From Collinsella sp. (GTDB taxonomy: Bacteria > Actinomycetota > Coriobacteriia > Coriobacteriales > Coriobacteriaceae), in the NCBI GenBank assembly GCA_018373675.1, contig JAHAGQ010000015.1:1-49602 (forward strand): a DNA stretch of 49,602 bases, in the 5' to 3' direction. The notes under the pieces are model-generated. The model did not search any database. It was given only the letters and a program-made list of their open reading frames with translations, and was not told where the DNA came from. Shown in pieces: positions 1-8,920 of the stretch. Positions within the stretch are counted from its first letter, which is position 1, and each line of letters starts with the position of its first letter. Position numbers and translations under genes: made by a program.

Positions 1-820
1 GCTCCTCGCGGGCGTCCTCGAGCTCACCGTACTCCTCGACCAGGGGCATGAGCTCGTTCACCCGCTCGACGATGCGGCGCTGCTCGGCGAGAGGCGGAAT
101 CGGAAGAAATAGCTCTTTTAGCACTGCTGCTTTGATTCCTTTTGCGGTCGTCCCCGTGGCATGATCCTTAACTTGAATTTGGAACAGTGGAGATAGAATT
201 ATTTGGCAGAACAGGGCATTGTCTGGACCAACTGTGCCGTAATTCTGAAGGGTAATGACACGCTGTCCACAGCTGCAACGTTTCATTTCGCATATCGCGC
301 AATACCCCATCGGGGCTTCGGTTGTAAACAGCAAATCGCCACGGTGGGTCTCTCCGCGAGACAAGCGTGTTGCATATTCGTCTTCTGAAATATACTCCTC
401 GCGTGTGTAATCAATATAGCCTTGGCGAATGTTGCTCGCAGTCATTAGTCGAACACCTGAAGGTGATTTGTGAGGTGTTTTACCCCTGTAATCAATGAAG
501 TTATATACGGTTTCCAGCCTTGCCCAAGCCCACCCCTCGGGCAGCTCCTCAAACGGCACTTCGTTCGCGATGCACTTATCGCTAGTCACGCGACCCTTGG
601 CATCCACCTTCTTCTCATAGGGGGAGCCATCGGAACCGATATAGATAATGCTCTCCCCGCCCTTCGGGAATTTAGCCTTACCCTCAGCAATAAGCTTATG
701 CTTCTCTTCACGAATACGCTCAAGCAGGACGCTTGCAGGCTCATCACTCGGGTCTTGTGGAACGAGCTTTCCCTCAATCGCCATTTGCAGGATTGAGTTC
801 TTCAGGTCTTTTGCCTTCAT
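1..820 (-). CDS. hsdS: Type I restriction enzyme specificity subunit HsdS (partial)
   Basis: Supplies the DNA target recognition of a type I restriction-modification complex. The ATG (818-820) directly abuts the hsdM TAG (821-823), so the two are translationally coupled. About 273 residues are visible and the C-terminus runs off the window. The reading shows an N-terminal helical segment (MKAKDLKNSILQMAIEGKL), one target recognition domain that is visibly less GC-rich than its neighbours, and then the central conserved region with LAEQRRIVERVNELMPL followed by an acidic coiled-coil stretch. This matches HsdS architecture up to the first spacer; the second recognition domain would lie beyond base 1. 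Membership is certain from the operon and the AEQRRIVE motif; the target sequence cannot be predicted. Confidence 0.93.
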   Translation of the reverse strand, partial: MKAKDLKNSILQMAIEGKLVPQDPSDEPASVLLERIREEKHKLIAEGKAKFPKGGESIIYIGSDGSPYEKKVDAKGRVTSDKCIANEVPFEELPEGWAWARLETVYNFIDYRGKTPHKSPSGVRLMTASNIRQGYIDYTREEYISEDEYATRLSRGETHRGDLLFTTEAPMGYCAICEMKRCSCGQRVITLQNYGTVGPDNALFCQIILSPLFQIQVKDHATGTTAKGIKAAVLKELFLPIPPLAEQRRIVERVNELMPLVEEYGELEDAREE

Positions 821-2299
821 CTACGCCTCAATCCCAAGAATCTCGCAAATACGAGCAAGCTTCTGGTCAATCTCGGCATCGAGCTTAGCGCGCTCTTCTT
901 TGTAGTTCCTGATCAGTTCGTCAGGCGGTAAGATCTCCTCTTCCTCGTGAGGATAGCCGCACACGTCAAAGTTAAAACCGCCGTCTCGCAACTCGTCAAC
1001 CGTATAGTACTTGGCCTTGGGATTGCCGTCTTCCTCGATATCCCGACGGTTCTCCCACCATTCCTTTACAGGTGCAAAATGTTCGATCCTAATGGGCTTG
1101 GTCTTAGAGAAGTGTTTATACCCCTCGGGCATGTCCATGCGATAGAACCAAACGCCCTCAGAGGCCCCCGTATTATCGAAGAACAGAACGTTAGTAGTGA
1201 TGCTCGTGTACGGAGCGAAAACACTCTGTGGAAGGCGCAAGACAGTATGCAAGTTCATGTCCTCAAGCAGGCGACGCTTGATCTCCGTCTTTGCACTATC
1301 CTGGCCAAAGAGAAAACCATCCGGAATGATAACAGCAGCGCGGCCGCCTCGCTTAAGACGATAAAGAATGAGTCCAAGGAATAGATCTGCGGTCTCGGAG
1401 CTACGGAGTGCAACAGGGAAGTTGTTTTGCACCGATGCACTCTCGGACCCGCCATAGGGCGGGTTCATAAGTACGACGTCAAACTGGCCGTCAGGCTTGT
1501 GCTTCCACTCGCGAACATCCTTCTCGAGAGAGTTATCGTGAAAGACTTCAGGATTATCGATATCGTGCAACAGCATGTTGGTCACGCACAGCAGGTAAGG
1601 GAGCTGCTTCTTCTCGATGCCGTAGACCGATCTTGCATAGAGTTCACGATCGGCTGGAGTCTGAACCTGGGAGTCGAGAATCTTGAGGGCGCTCGTCAAA
1701 AAGCCGCCCGTGCCACACGCGAAGTCAGCCACAGTCTCGCCGAGCTTGGGCGCAAGTGCCTGGGCCATAAAGTCAGTCACCGCTCGGGGCGTGTAAAACT
1801 CGCCGGCATTACCCGCGGACTGTAAGTCTTTCAGGATGGTCTCGTAAATTTCACCGAAGGCGTGGCGCTCTTTGTACTCGGTAAAATCAACCGACTCGTC
1901 AATCTCGTTGATGACTTGACGAAGTAGAATCCCATCCTTCATGTAGTTGTTGGCGTCAGTAAAAGCAGCCTTGACGACGACGTGTCGCAAAGGCGCATCA
2001 GGTGCAAGCTCAAGACTCTCAAGAGTCTTGAATAGATCATTGTTCACAAAGTCGAGAAGCTCATCGCCAGTAAGCGCCTTGCCGTCTTTCGCATCGTGCG
2101 CCCAGCTATACCAGCGCAGGCGCTCGGGGATGATGGACTGATAGGAGTCATCGTGAAACTCCCACTCCTGCTCCTTGGCATCGTAAATCTTGAGGAAGAA
2201 AAGCCAAGTCATCTGCTCAATGCGCTGCGCATCGCCATTGATGCCGGCGTCTTTGCGCATGATGTTCTGCAGGGTCTTTACGAGAGATCCCAGTGCCAT
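821..2299 (-). CDS. hsdM: Type I restriction-modification DNA methyltransferase HsdM
   Basis: N6-adenine methyltransferase subunit (492 aa, usual length for the family). The N-terminal HsdM helical domain covers about residues 1-150. The S-adenosylmethionine motif I (FACGTGGF) is at about 193-200 and the catalytic motif IV NPPY at 279-282, so the enzyme looks intact. With HsdS it methylates host DNA; with HsdR it forms the restriction complex. It starts 19 nt after the hsdR stop and its stop touches the hsdS start, indicating one R-M-S transcript. The start MALGSLVKTLQNIM is the usual N-terminus for HsdM. Confidence 0.97.
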   Translation of the reverse strand: MALGSLVKTLQNIMRKDAGINGDAQRIEQMTWLFFLKIYDAKEQEWEFHDDSYQSIIPERLRWYSWAHDAKDGKALTGDELLDFVNNDLFKTLESLELAPDAPLRHVVVKAAFTDANNYMKDGILLRQVINEIDESVDFTEYKERHAFGEIYETILKDLQSAGNAGEFYTPRAVTDFMAQALAPKLGETVADFACGTGGFLTSALKILDSQVQTPADRELYARSVYGIEKKQLPYLLCVTNMLLHDIDNPEVFHDNSLEKDVREWKHKPDGQFDVVLMNPPYGGSESASVQNNFPVALRSSETADLFLGLILYRLKRGGRAAVIIPDGFLFGQDSAKTEIKRRLLEDMNLHTVLRLPQSVFAPYTSITTNVLFFDNTGASEGVWFYRMDMPEGYKHFSKTKPIRIEHFAPVKEWWENRRDIEEDGNPKAKYYTVDELRDGGFNFDVCGYPHEEEEILPPDELIRNYKEERAKLDAEIDQKLARICEILGIEA

Positions 2300-2318
2300 T
2301 TGCTATCGTTACCTTTCT

Positions 2319-4649
2319 CTATGCGATGTAGAGCTCGTCCTCGAGCATCTGCGCTGCCTGAATGTACTGTTGTTTGCCGCCGAATGCGGCGACGATCTTC
2401 ATTGGGCTGCCAAACCGACGGAATTCCTCGAGGTCGAGGACGTGGGTGTCGTCCAAGTCTACGAGGTTCGACGTCGCATATTTGTCGAGAAGCGCTTCAA
2501 GGACCTCACGCGCGACGCCGGCATACTCATAGAGCACGCCCTTTTTCTTGACACTATTGGCTCTCTCGCTGCGCGTAAGAGGTCTCTGGTCGTAAGCAAT
2601 GTGGCAAATGAGGTCAAAGTCGCTCATTTGCTCCTGTCCAGTCTCGAGCCGCAGCTCATCCAGGAATACGCCACGCGCGCGCAGCTCATCGATAATCGCT
2701 TGTTTCTTATGTTCAGAGTTCCACGCCGCTAGGAAGTGGTCAAGAGTGTCGTATTCGCCGAGAATGTTTTTTCGCGTATAGTCCTTAAGGCTCTCAGTTA
2801 CAAGAAGGCCATCGGAGGAGTAATACTGCACCATCTCCGACACTACATAGACGTCGGCCCCATGAACGTGATATTTCACATGGGAGGACGGATCGTCCGG
2901 CGGCAATACGGGTGGGTCTACGATCGGAGACGGAGGCGGAACGGGACTGCCGCCATTGCCGCCGGGACCCGGATCCGCAATGGGGTCACCCGGATTAGGC
3001 TCAAACACAACAACAGGTTCGCCATCAAACTCGGGATCTGCAAACAAACGCGATGCGTCACGAAAATCGAGGATGGTGAAATAGAGTTTGTCGTAGTCCT
3101 CACAGATACGGGTTCCGCGGCCGATAATCTGCTTGAACTCCGTCATTCCGTGCTCACCGAACTTGTTGTCGAGCACGACTACCTTACACGTCTTGCAATT
3201 AACACCAGTGGTGAGAAGCTTCGAAGTCGTAACGATGGTCGGGTATTTCTCGTCGGGGTCGATGAAGTTATCTAACTGAGCCTTACCTTCCCTGTCGTCA
3301 CCCGTAATCTTCATGATGTAGGTGGGGTGATCTCTTACGATATCGGCGTTCTCGTTTACAAGGGCACGTCGCATATTTTCGGCATGCTCGATGTCAACGC
3401 AAAAGACTATGGTCTTGGAGTAACGATCCGTCTCCTTTAGAAATTGAGTTATCCGCTTGGCAACTTCCTCGTAGCGCTCTTTGATGACAATCTCGCTGTC
3501 GAAGTCTTGCTTCTCGAAAACACGTTTGGGCAGAGCTTCGCCGCGATCATCTATGGTGCCTTCCTCAGTACGGTATCCGTAAATGTCGACGTTCAGCTTA
3601 GGACGAATAACTTTATACGGGGCGAGAAAGCCATCCTCGATTCCCTGTTTAAGGGAGTAGGTGTAGACAGGTTCGCCGAAGTAGGTAATGTTTGAAACCT
3701 CTTCAGTCTCCTTTGGCGTAGCCGTCATACCGATTTGAATTGCACAATTGAAATACTCAAGTACCTTACGCCATGCGGAGTCCGCCGCGGCGCTTCCGCG
3801 ATGGCACTCGTCGACGATAATCAAATCGAAGAATTCCGAGTCGAACTCGCGGAATATTTCTTCACCGTTTTCTCCAACAAGCTGTTGGTAGAGCGAGAAA
3901 TAGACCTCGTAAGCAGAATCGAGCTTTCGACCTACGACCTTGGTTGTAACCCTCTTGAGAGGCTTGAAATCGCCGTCTATGGTCTGATCGACGAGAATAT
4001 TGCGGTCCGCCAGATAGAGAACCTTACGAACCTCGGTAGTCTGTCGCAAGCGATGAACGATTTGAAAAGCCGTAAAAGTCTTTCCCGTTCCCGTTGCCAT
4101 AACGAGCAAGATGCGATTCTTACCTCGCGCAATAGCTTCAAGCGTACGATTGATGGCGATGCACTGATAGTAGCGAGGCTGATTGCCGCCGTGCTCCTGG
4201 TAATACGGAGCGGTCACAATCTCCTGGCTATACGGATGTTCAAGCCCCTTAGCTTTTGAGTATCGTGTCCAAAGTTCCGCCGGAGTGGGAAACTCGTCCA
4301 TGGCAAGAGCGCGCTCTTTCCCGGTAAGAAAATCGTGCTCAACAAAACCCTTTCCGTTTGAGCTGTACGCAAACGGAATATCGAGCAGCTGGGCATATCC
4401 CATCCCCTGTTGGAGACCGGCATCAACGGTGTGCTCCGTATCCTTAGCCTCGACGATTGCGATAGGGATGCCCGGAGCATACATCAGAAGGTAGTCAGCC
4501 TTCTTCTTGTCTTTACGGGTGACCATACTTCCGCGCACAACAATCTCGCCACTGGTAAAGAAATACTCAGTGAAGACTTGGGTATTGCGATCCCACGACT
4601 TCATAATCGCAGGATCAATGAGTTTAAGCCGTGTGTCAGACTCGTTCAT
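2319..4649 (-). CDS. hsdR: Type I restriction endonuclease subunit HsdR
   Basis: Motor and nuclease subunit (776 aa) that translocates and cuts unmodified DNA. N-terminal PD-(D/E)xK nuclease: D52 with E67-A-K69. Superfamily 2 helicase domain: Walker A (ATGTGKT) at about 185-191, DECH box at 280-283, a TATPKE-like motif III and a later QIIGRGTR motif VI. After the helicase, at about 550-590, there is a proline/glycine-rich linker (runs such as PVPPPSPIVDPPVLPP), then a C-terminal domain that probably contacts HsdM. All catalytic motifs are present. It is first in the hsdRMS operon. The family is EcoEI-like; the subtype assignment is by resemblance only. Confidence 0.96.
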   Translation of the reverse strand: MNESDTRLKLIDPAIMKSWDRNTQVFTEYFFTSGEIVVRGSMVTRKDKKKADYLLMYAPGIPIAIVEAKDTEHTVDAGLQQGMGYAQLLDIPFAYSSNGKGFVEHDFLTGKERALAMDEFPTPAELWTRYSKAKGLEHPYSQEIVTAPYYQEHGGNQPRYYQCIAINRTLEAIARGKNRILLVMATGTGKTFTAFQIVHRLRQTTEVRKVLYLADRNILVDQTIDGDFKPLKRVTTKVVGRKLDSAYEVYFSLYQQLVGENGEEIFREFDSEFFDLIIVDECHRGSAAADSAWRKVLEYFNCAIQIGMTATPKETEEVSNITYFGEPVYTYSLKQGIEDGFLAPYKVIRPKLNVDIYGYRTEEGTIDDRGEALPKRVFEKQDFDSEIVIKERYEEVAKRITQFLKETDRYSKTIVFCVDIEHAENMRRALVNENADIVRDHPTYIMKITGDDREGKAQLDNFIDPDEKYPTIVTTSKLLTTGVNCKTCKVVVLDNKFGEHGMTEFKQIIGRGTRICEDYDKLYFTILDFRDASRLFADPEFDGEPVVVFEPNPGDPIADPGPGGNGGSPVPPPSPIVDPPVLPPDDPSSHVKYHVHGADVYVVSEMVQYYSSDGLLVTESLKDYTRKNILGEYDTLDHFLAAWNSEHKKQAIIDELRARGVFLDELRLETGQEQMSDFDLICHIAYDQRPLTRSERANSVKKKGVLYEYAGVAREVLEALLDKYATSNLVDLDDTHVLDLEEFRRFGSPMKIVAAFGGKQQYIQAAQMLEDELYIA

Positions 4650-4736
4650 ACGTCTCGGAACCCCTCATTGCGCAAAGCGACAGCTATTGATGTTGAGTTG
4701 ATTAATTTTATCATCACTATGCAATCTAGCAGCCGC

Positions 4737-4766
4737 TTTATACTAAATGAGACGAAGTAAAGTCAG
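4737..4766 (-). promoter_or_regulatory. Candidate promoter of hsdRMS
   Basis: On the minus strand a TATAAA -10 box (4737-4742) lies 18 nt from a CTGACT -35 box (4761-4766), about 90 nt upstream of the hsdR ATG. Sequence resemblance to sigma-70-type promoters only. Confidence 0.4.
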
Positions 4767-4801
4767 CCCCGTGAGAAAGCTCCAAAGAAAGCAAAATGAG
4801 C

Positions 4802-4837
4802 CCCGTTGACTTGAGTCAGAGGTCATTCCCGGAGCCC
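4802..4837. repeat. Copy 1 of a ~30-bp dispersed repeat
   Basis: The stretch beginning GTTGACTTGAGTCAGAGGTC is about 85% identical to 5751-5783, in the same orientation. This copy lies just 3' of the exonuclease stop; the other lies just 3' of the small reading frame at 5786. Unlike copy 2 the outer arms here are not complementary, so it does not fold into the same hairpin. Confidence 0.55.
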
Positions 4838-4840
4838 CGC

Positions 4841-5575
4841 CTACCTCCCCTCCGCCTTCAGCTTCAGCAGCAGGTCGCCCAGCTCGGGGCACTTGTTGGA
4901 AAGGCGCATCTGGGCTCGATCGCCCATCCTCCACCGCTGGCGGATCTCCTGAGCACGCGGACTCACGCGATAGTCCCCGTCCATCACCTGCTTGAGCAAC
5001 TTGGCGGTCACGCGCGCGTCGGCTAGGGCACTGTGGGCGTGACCCGTCGACTCGTCAAACTCGATGCCAAACCACGTCGCCGCGTCATTCAAAGAGACGC
5101 ACTCGTGGCTGCCCACGTCCATGATCGAGGTGTAAAACGCCTGCAGATCGGCCCAGTCCGTAGGAAATGCGGCAAGGTCGATTTGCTTTGCCTGGCACTC
5201 GGTCATAAGCTGTCGACGGTCCGTCCCGCTCCAGCAAACTATCTGGGCGGAGTAGCGGCCGATCCAATCGCTGAGCCTTTTGATCACCATGTAGAGCGGG
5301 TCGGCCATCGCGGTGTCCACGGCCGATATACCTGTGAGCTCGCGGACGGGAAACGCAACGCCTTCGGTAAATTCCGTCTGCACAAACTGCGAGAACTCGC
5401 CCATAACGTTGCCGTGGTAATCGAGCTTGACGGCGCCGACCTCGATAATCTCGTTGCGCAGTCCACGACGTTGGCGCTGCTTTGGCACCGGCGCAAACTC
5501 AAAGTCCAGCACAACCTGGCGCGCAAAGTTCGTCGTATCGATAGCCGAGATACACGGCGTCTTTTCAGCTGACAC
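4841..5575 (-). CDS. DnaQ-like 3'-5' exonuclease (DEDDh)
   Basis: RNase T/DnaQ-fold exonuclease of about 244 aa. DFEF at about 24-27 supplies the first acidic pair, CWSGTDRRQL a middle Asp region, and HSALADA near 190 the DEDDh His and Asp. I chose the GTG at 5575 because GGAGAAAGG lies 8 nt upstream; reading back to an ATG at 5689 would add 38 residues of low-complexity Arg/Ala/Gly sequence. Likely role: trimming of DNA or RNA 3' ends; the substrate cannot be inferred. Similar stand-alone proteins resemble the KapD/ERI-type group. It stands alone between the hsd operon and the ATPase region, with copies of the same short repeat on both sides. Confidence 0.85.
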   Translation of the reverse strand: MSAEKTPCISAIDTTNFARQVVLDFEFAPVPKQRQRRGLRNEIIEVGAVKLDYHGNVMGEFSQFVQTEFTEGVAFPVRELTGISAVDTAMADPLYMVIKRLSDWIGRYSAQIVCWSGTDRRQLMTECQAKQIDLAAFPTDWADLQAFYTSIMDVGSHECVSLNDAATWFGIEFDESTGHAHSALADARVTAKLLKQVMDGDYRVSPRAQEIRQRWRMGDRAQMRLSNKCPELGDLLLKLKAEGR

Positions 5576-5748
5576 GGTTAGGGCCTTTCTCCGTTGCCTG
5601 CCGCCTGCTACATAGGCGGCTACATTGCCGTAAGGATAGGCGCCCGCGCGGACATGAAAGCTGGGCGCAATACCATGCGCCAGGCACACGTCATGCAGAC
5701 GGCCCCAAGAGAGTTGCCCGCTCTATTCAAATGCATGAAAAAGATTTA

Positions 5749-5783
5749 GGCCCGGTGACTTGAATCAGCGGTCATCCCGGGCC
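5749..5783 (-). terminator. Hairpin terminator / copy 2 of the dispersed repeat
   Basis: GGCCCGG (5749-5755) pairs with CCGGGCC (5777-5783), and TGAC with GTCA inside, across a two-base bulge. On the minus strand the stem is followed by TAAATCTTTTTC, so it looks like an intrinsic terminator for transcripts arriving from 5.8 kb and above. Confidence 0.45.
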
Positions 5784-5785
5784 CA

Positions 5786-5875
5786 TCAGAGCTCGTAGAG
5801 CTCTTGGTTGCTTTGGTCTCGCTCTTCACGGCGCTTATCGAACTTTCCGAGGCACTCAAGCAGCATTCGAAGCAT
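5786..5875 (-). pseudogene. Small reading frame, possible gene remnant (29 aa)
   Basis: ATG at 5875, internal ATG at 5866, TGA at 5786-5788. The peptide is charged and ends CLGKFDKRREERDQSNQEL plus three residues. No Shine-Dalgarno precedes either ATG and an in-frame TAA lies six codons upstream. The hairpin terminator that follows directly (5749-5783) suggests this is the 3' end of a decayed gene rather than a new small protein. Not recognised. I see nothing further in 5876-6030. Confidence 0.25.
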
Positions 5876-6030
5876 AACAAGTCGCTGCCATTAAGGCACT
5901 GACCTCTTGACCAAGCAACGGCGCTGCCCAGCTATCACCCTTGGGCTGCCGTCAACTTTATTCTATCCGCGAGCATCTGGTTTACCAAATGGATTTTCGG
6001 TAAAGGAAGCACGGCACGCCCGCAAAACCA

Positions 6031-7326
6031 CTACGCCCCAAGTGCCGCCATGGGAATCACCGCCACGCCGTCGTCGCGTGTGTAGGCAATGCTCCCCTTT
6101 CCAACCACGACCGCCAAAAACGCCGGCGCGGCATTCTGGGCGGCAGGATTGGAGAGCACTTTCCTCTCCAGCGCCTTGAGATTTCTCGCTCCATCGTCTG
6201 CTTTCGCATCACTCAGCTTGACCTCGATGGCTCCCCAGCGCCCGTCGTGCTCAACGATCAGATCGACCTCAAGGCCCTTCTCATCTCGGAAATAATGGAC
6301 ACTGTTGTCGACACCGCCGTAGGTGGAAAGGAACACGCGCACGTCGCGCAGGACGAGATTCTCAAAGAGCATCCCCAGCGTTTGCATATCGCCAAGCAGC
6401 CGCTCAGGGGTAGCCCCCAGCAACGCCGCCGCAAGTGACGGGTCACAGAAGTAGCGCTTGGGGCGCACGCGAACGCGGGCCTTCGAGCGCATGGGCGGCT
6501 CCCATCCGCACAGGTCCTCGGTCAGCTTGAGCCTGTTGAAGAGGTCCAAGTACGCAGCGATGGTCCTCTCGTCGGGGCCCGCCTCACCGTACGAGGCGTC
6601 CTTTACGAGCGTCTTGTACGTGACAGCCTGGCTCTCGTTCATGGCAAGAGCTCGCAAAAGGCCGTGTGCAAGCTCGGGCGACATGCCCTCGTCCAGCACG
6701 TTGACGTCGAGCACCGAGTGCACGTACTGGCTTGCCGTCTCTCGCGCAAGATCTTCCGAAAGCCCAAGATTTGCAGGCCAACCGCCCCTGCAGCACCAGC
6801 GGGCGACGTCATCCACCGTGCTCTCGCGACGCTGAGGGGCAAAATCCTCGCCCTTAAAGAGGCTTGCCAGTGACACGAGCGGCTCGCCGTCGCCCGACTC
6901 ACACAGGGCCATGGGGCGCATTGACAGACGGGCGATCCTACCCGTGCCGGAATGACGAACATGGCTGCGCTCCTCGCTTTTGAGCGCGGTCGAGCCCGTG
7001 AGCAAAAGTGTCCCCCGTTCGTTGCCGCTCGCGTCCACGAAACGCCGGGCGGCATCCCAAACCTCGGGCACCTCCTGCCATTCATCGACCAGGTGTGGCG
7101 CATCGCCGATGAGCGCCAGGCTTGGGTCGACCTCTGCCGCCGCACGCTGCGCAGGCTCATCGAGCCTGGAGACGCTCGCCGAGCGAGAGAGCGCCGTCCA
7201 GGTCTTGCCGCACCATTTGGGGCCGTTGATCTCCACACAGCCAAACGCCCGTATAAGGGTGTCGAGGCGCTCCTCTATGAGCCGGGGCCTATATCCCTTT
7301 TGGGTCAATCTCTTTGGTGCATCCAT
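6031..7326 (-). CDS. AAA-type ATPase with DUF4143 domain
   Basis: 431 aa, a complete member of the large family of ATP-binding proteins with a C-terminal DUF4143. The P-loop is GPKWCGKT at 35-42, followed by a Walker B-like DEWQEV near 80-86. A winged-helix region lies around 230-290. At the C-terminus VDLIVEHDGRWGAIEVKLSD carries the D...E-x-K pattern of a PD-(D/E)xK nuclease fold. The biological role of this family is unknown; they are common in accessory regions of anaerobes. The gene is preceded by five tandem 23-bp units (7361-7475), which may be its control region. No partner gene is evident. Confidence 0.85.
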   Translation of the reverse strand: MDAPKRLTQKGYRPRLIEERLDTLIRAFGCVEINGPKWCGKTWTALSRSASVSRLDEPAQRAAAEVDPSLALIGDAPHLVDEWQEVPEVWDAARRFVDASGNERGTLLLTGSTALKSEERSHVRHSGTGRIARLSMRPMALCESGDGEPLVSLASLFKGEDFAPQRRESTVDDVARWCCRGGWPANLGLSEDLARETASQYVHSVLDVNVLDEGMSPELAHGLLRALAMNESQAVTYKTLVKDASYGEAGPDERTIAAYLDLFNRLKLTEDLCGWEPPMRSKARVRVRPKRYFCDPSLAAALLGATPERLLGDMQTLGMLFENLVLRDVRVFLSTYGGVDNSVHYFRDEKGLEVDLIVEHDGRWGAIEVKLSDAKADDGARNLKALERKVLSNPAAQNAAPAFLAVVVGKGSIAYTRDDGVAVIPMAALGA

Positions 7327-7360
7327 AGACGGCCGTCCCTCTCTATCACGCGATATGCGA

Positions 7361-7475
7361 AATTACGCCATTCTCAATGCTGATTTTACGCTACTTTCAA
7401 TGTAGTTTTTACGCCATGACAGATGTAGTTTTTACGCCATTTTCATTGAAGGTTTTACGCTTGGCATCCTTAGCG
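7361..7475. repeat. Five tandem 23-bp units (iteron-like) upstream of the DUF4143 ATPase
   Basis: Units begin at 7361, 7384, 7407, 7430 and 7453, exactly 23 bp apart. The common core is TTTTACGC, with CCAT after it in the central units and a TCAATGTAG-like tail. The last unit keeps only the first eight bases. The block lies 35-150 nt upstream of the ATPase start at 7326 and beyond the stop of the next ATPase gene. Confidence 0.8.
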
Positions 7476-7511
7476 CGACCCATTCCGAGCATCACATCAG
7501 AGCGTGCTTGG

Positions 7512-8903
7512 TTATCTCCGCTCGCACATCTCGGCAAACGAAATCAGCTTGGCATCTCCCCTGCTCGCCGCAGCTTCCTGACATCCTTGCGTAAAGCCTC
7601 GCTTCGAGAAGATCGCATAGCTTTTGTGCTGCCGCCTAAAGAGCTCGCTTCGATGCACGAGCTTTTGCAGCACGTCTTCGCCCACCGGTTCATTGCGCCA
7701 TTTGCATTCCGCAAACAGCGCAGTGCCCTCGCCATCGTCAACAATCAAGTCGATTTCTTCCTGCGTATGCGTGCGATTATCCGTCCCCCACCAGCGCCCA
7801 ACGCTTGCCGGAACCACATCAAGCTGGCCCGCCCGCGCGAGTTCGTACACGTATTGTCTGCATATAAGCTCAAAGACCGTACCCATGTAATCCGATACGT
7901 GCGGCTCAATGCGCTCATACGCCATCTCGGCCATATCGTTTTGAATCAGCCCGATGTTCTGCGGAACAAACTTGTACCAGAACCTAAACATCTGATCGCT
8001 CAGCAGATACACGGCTCGCTTATTGCTCGTCTCGTTTAGGGGCAGCTCGCGCTCGACAATCCCAAGCGACGCCAGCTTATCCACATAGCTCTTTACGTTG
8101 CTCGCAGGGATTCCCGTAGAGCTCGCAATCTCCGAGATCTTCGAGCGCCCCTGGGCAATTGCTTGCACGATCGCATCATATTGCTCGGGATTGCGGCACT
8201 CCTGCAATAGCAGGTTACTCGGCTCCTCAAAGAGATAGCCCGTAGGAGTTAGAAAAAGACGTTTGATGTTGTCCTTGAGCGGTGCGGCAGGATCGACTTT
8301 CTCGATATATGCAGGAATGCCACCTGTCATGCCATAGCAAACTGCAGCGTCTTCGCGACCCATGCTCTGCCACAACCCGAGGGTCGTCGTAAAATCGAGC
8401 GGCATGATCTTAAACTGGGCCGTACGCCTACCGTATAGTGGGCTCTCGTAGCCCAACACCTGTTCCTCCATAAACGAAAGAGACGAGCCGCATAGGATCA
8501 GCATTAGCCTGGTCTCTTTGTATAAGTGGTCGATCTTGTCTTGCAGCAACGAGCTGATCTCGGGATTCGATTGGGCGAGATAGGGATACTCGTCAATCAC
8601 GACAATCAAACGCTCCGTTCGAGCCATGGTGACCAATGCATCGAACGCCTCGTCAAAACTACGAAACGACACGCCTGCAGCACCAACCGAGCCTGCAAGT
8701 ATCGCCTGGCTAAAGCCGTGCAGGTTTGCCTCCGCATTGGTACGACGAGCTTGAAAGTAAATAGCCTTCTTGCCTTGGATGAACTCTGTGATAAGGCGCG
8801 TTTTACCCACACGACGGCGGCCGTAAATCACAGGCATCTCAAAGGAGTCCGTGCCATACAGTCGATTGAGCTCGGACATTTCCGCTGTTCTTCCGACAAA
8901 CAT
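7512..8903 (-). CDS. AAA+ ATPase with C-terminal nuclease-like domain (COG1672/DUF234 type)
   Basis: 463 aa. Start ATG at 8903 chosen because AAGGAAGG lies 8 nt upstream; reading further upstream would pass through the AT palindrome. Walker A GRRRVGKT at 28-35, Walker B LIVVIDEYPYL at about 99-109, a CGSS sensor-like motif, then a winged-helix segment (about 270-330) and a C-terminal EEIDLIVDD...AECKW pattern resembling a PD-(D/E)xK fold. Family of archaeal-type ATPases frequently carried by mobile or accessory DNA; the function is unknown. A second ATPase of a different family lies downstream, separated by the 23-bp repeats. Confidence 0.86.
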   Translation of the reverse strand: MFVGRTAEMSELNRLYGTDSFEMPVIYGRRRVGKTRLITEFIQGKKAIYFQARRTNAEANLHGFSQAILAGSVGAAGVSFRSFDEAFDALVTMARTERLIVVIDEYPYLAQSNPEISSLLQDKIDHLYKETRLMLILCGSSLSFMEEQVLGYESPLYGRRTAQFKIMPLDFTTTLGLWQSMGREDAAVCYGMTGGIPAYIEKVDPAAPLKDNIKRLFLTPTGYLFEEPSNLLLQECRNPEQYDAIVQAIAQGRSKISEIASSTGIPASNVKSYVDKLASLGIVERELPLNETSNKRAVYLLSDQMFRFWYKFVPQNIGLIQNDMAEMAYERIEPHVSDYMGTVFELICRQYVYELARAGQLDVVPASVGRWWGTDNRTHTQEEIDLIVDDGEGTALFAECKWRNEPVGEDVLQKLVHRSELFRRQHKSYAIFSKRGFTQGCQEAAASRGDAKLISFAEMCERR

Positions 8904-8920
8904 AGACCATCCTTCCTTTA

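Noticed and set aside
4798..4840. Intrinsic terminator after the exonuclease
   Set aside because: The G/C-rich ends are direct rather than inverted, so no stable stem forms like the one in the related copy at 5749-5783.
7361..7475. CRISPR array
   Set aside because: Units are directly adjacent 23-mers without spacers of constant size, and no cas gene is present.
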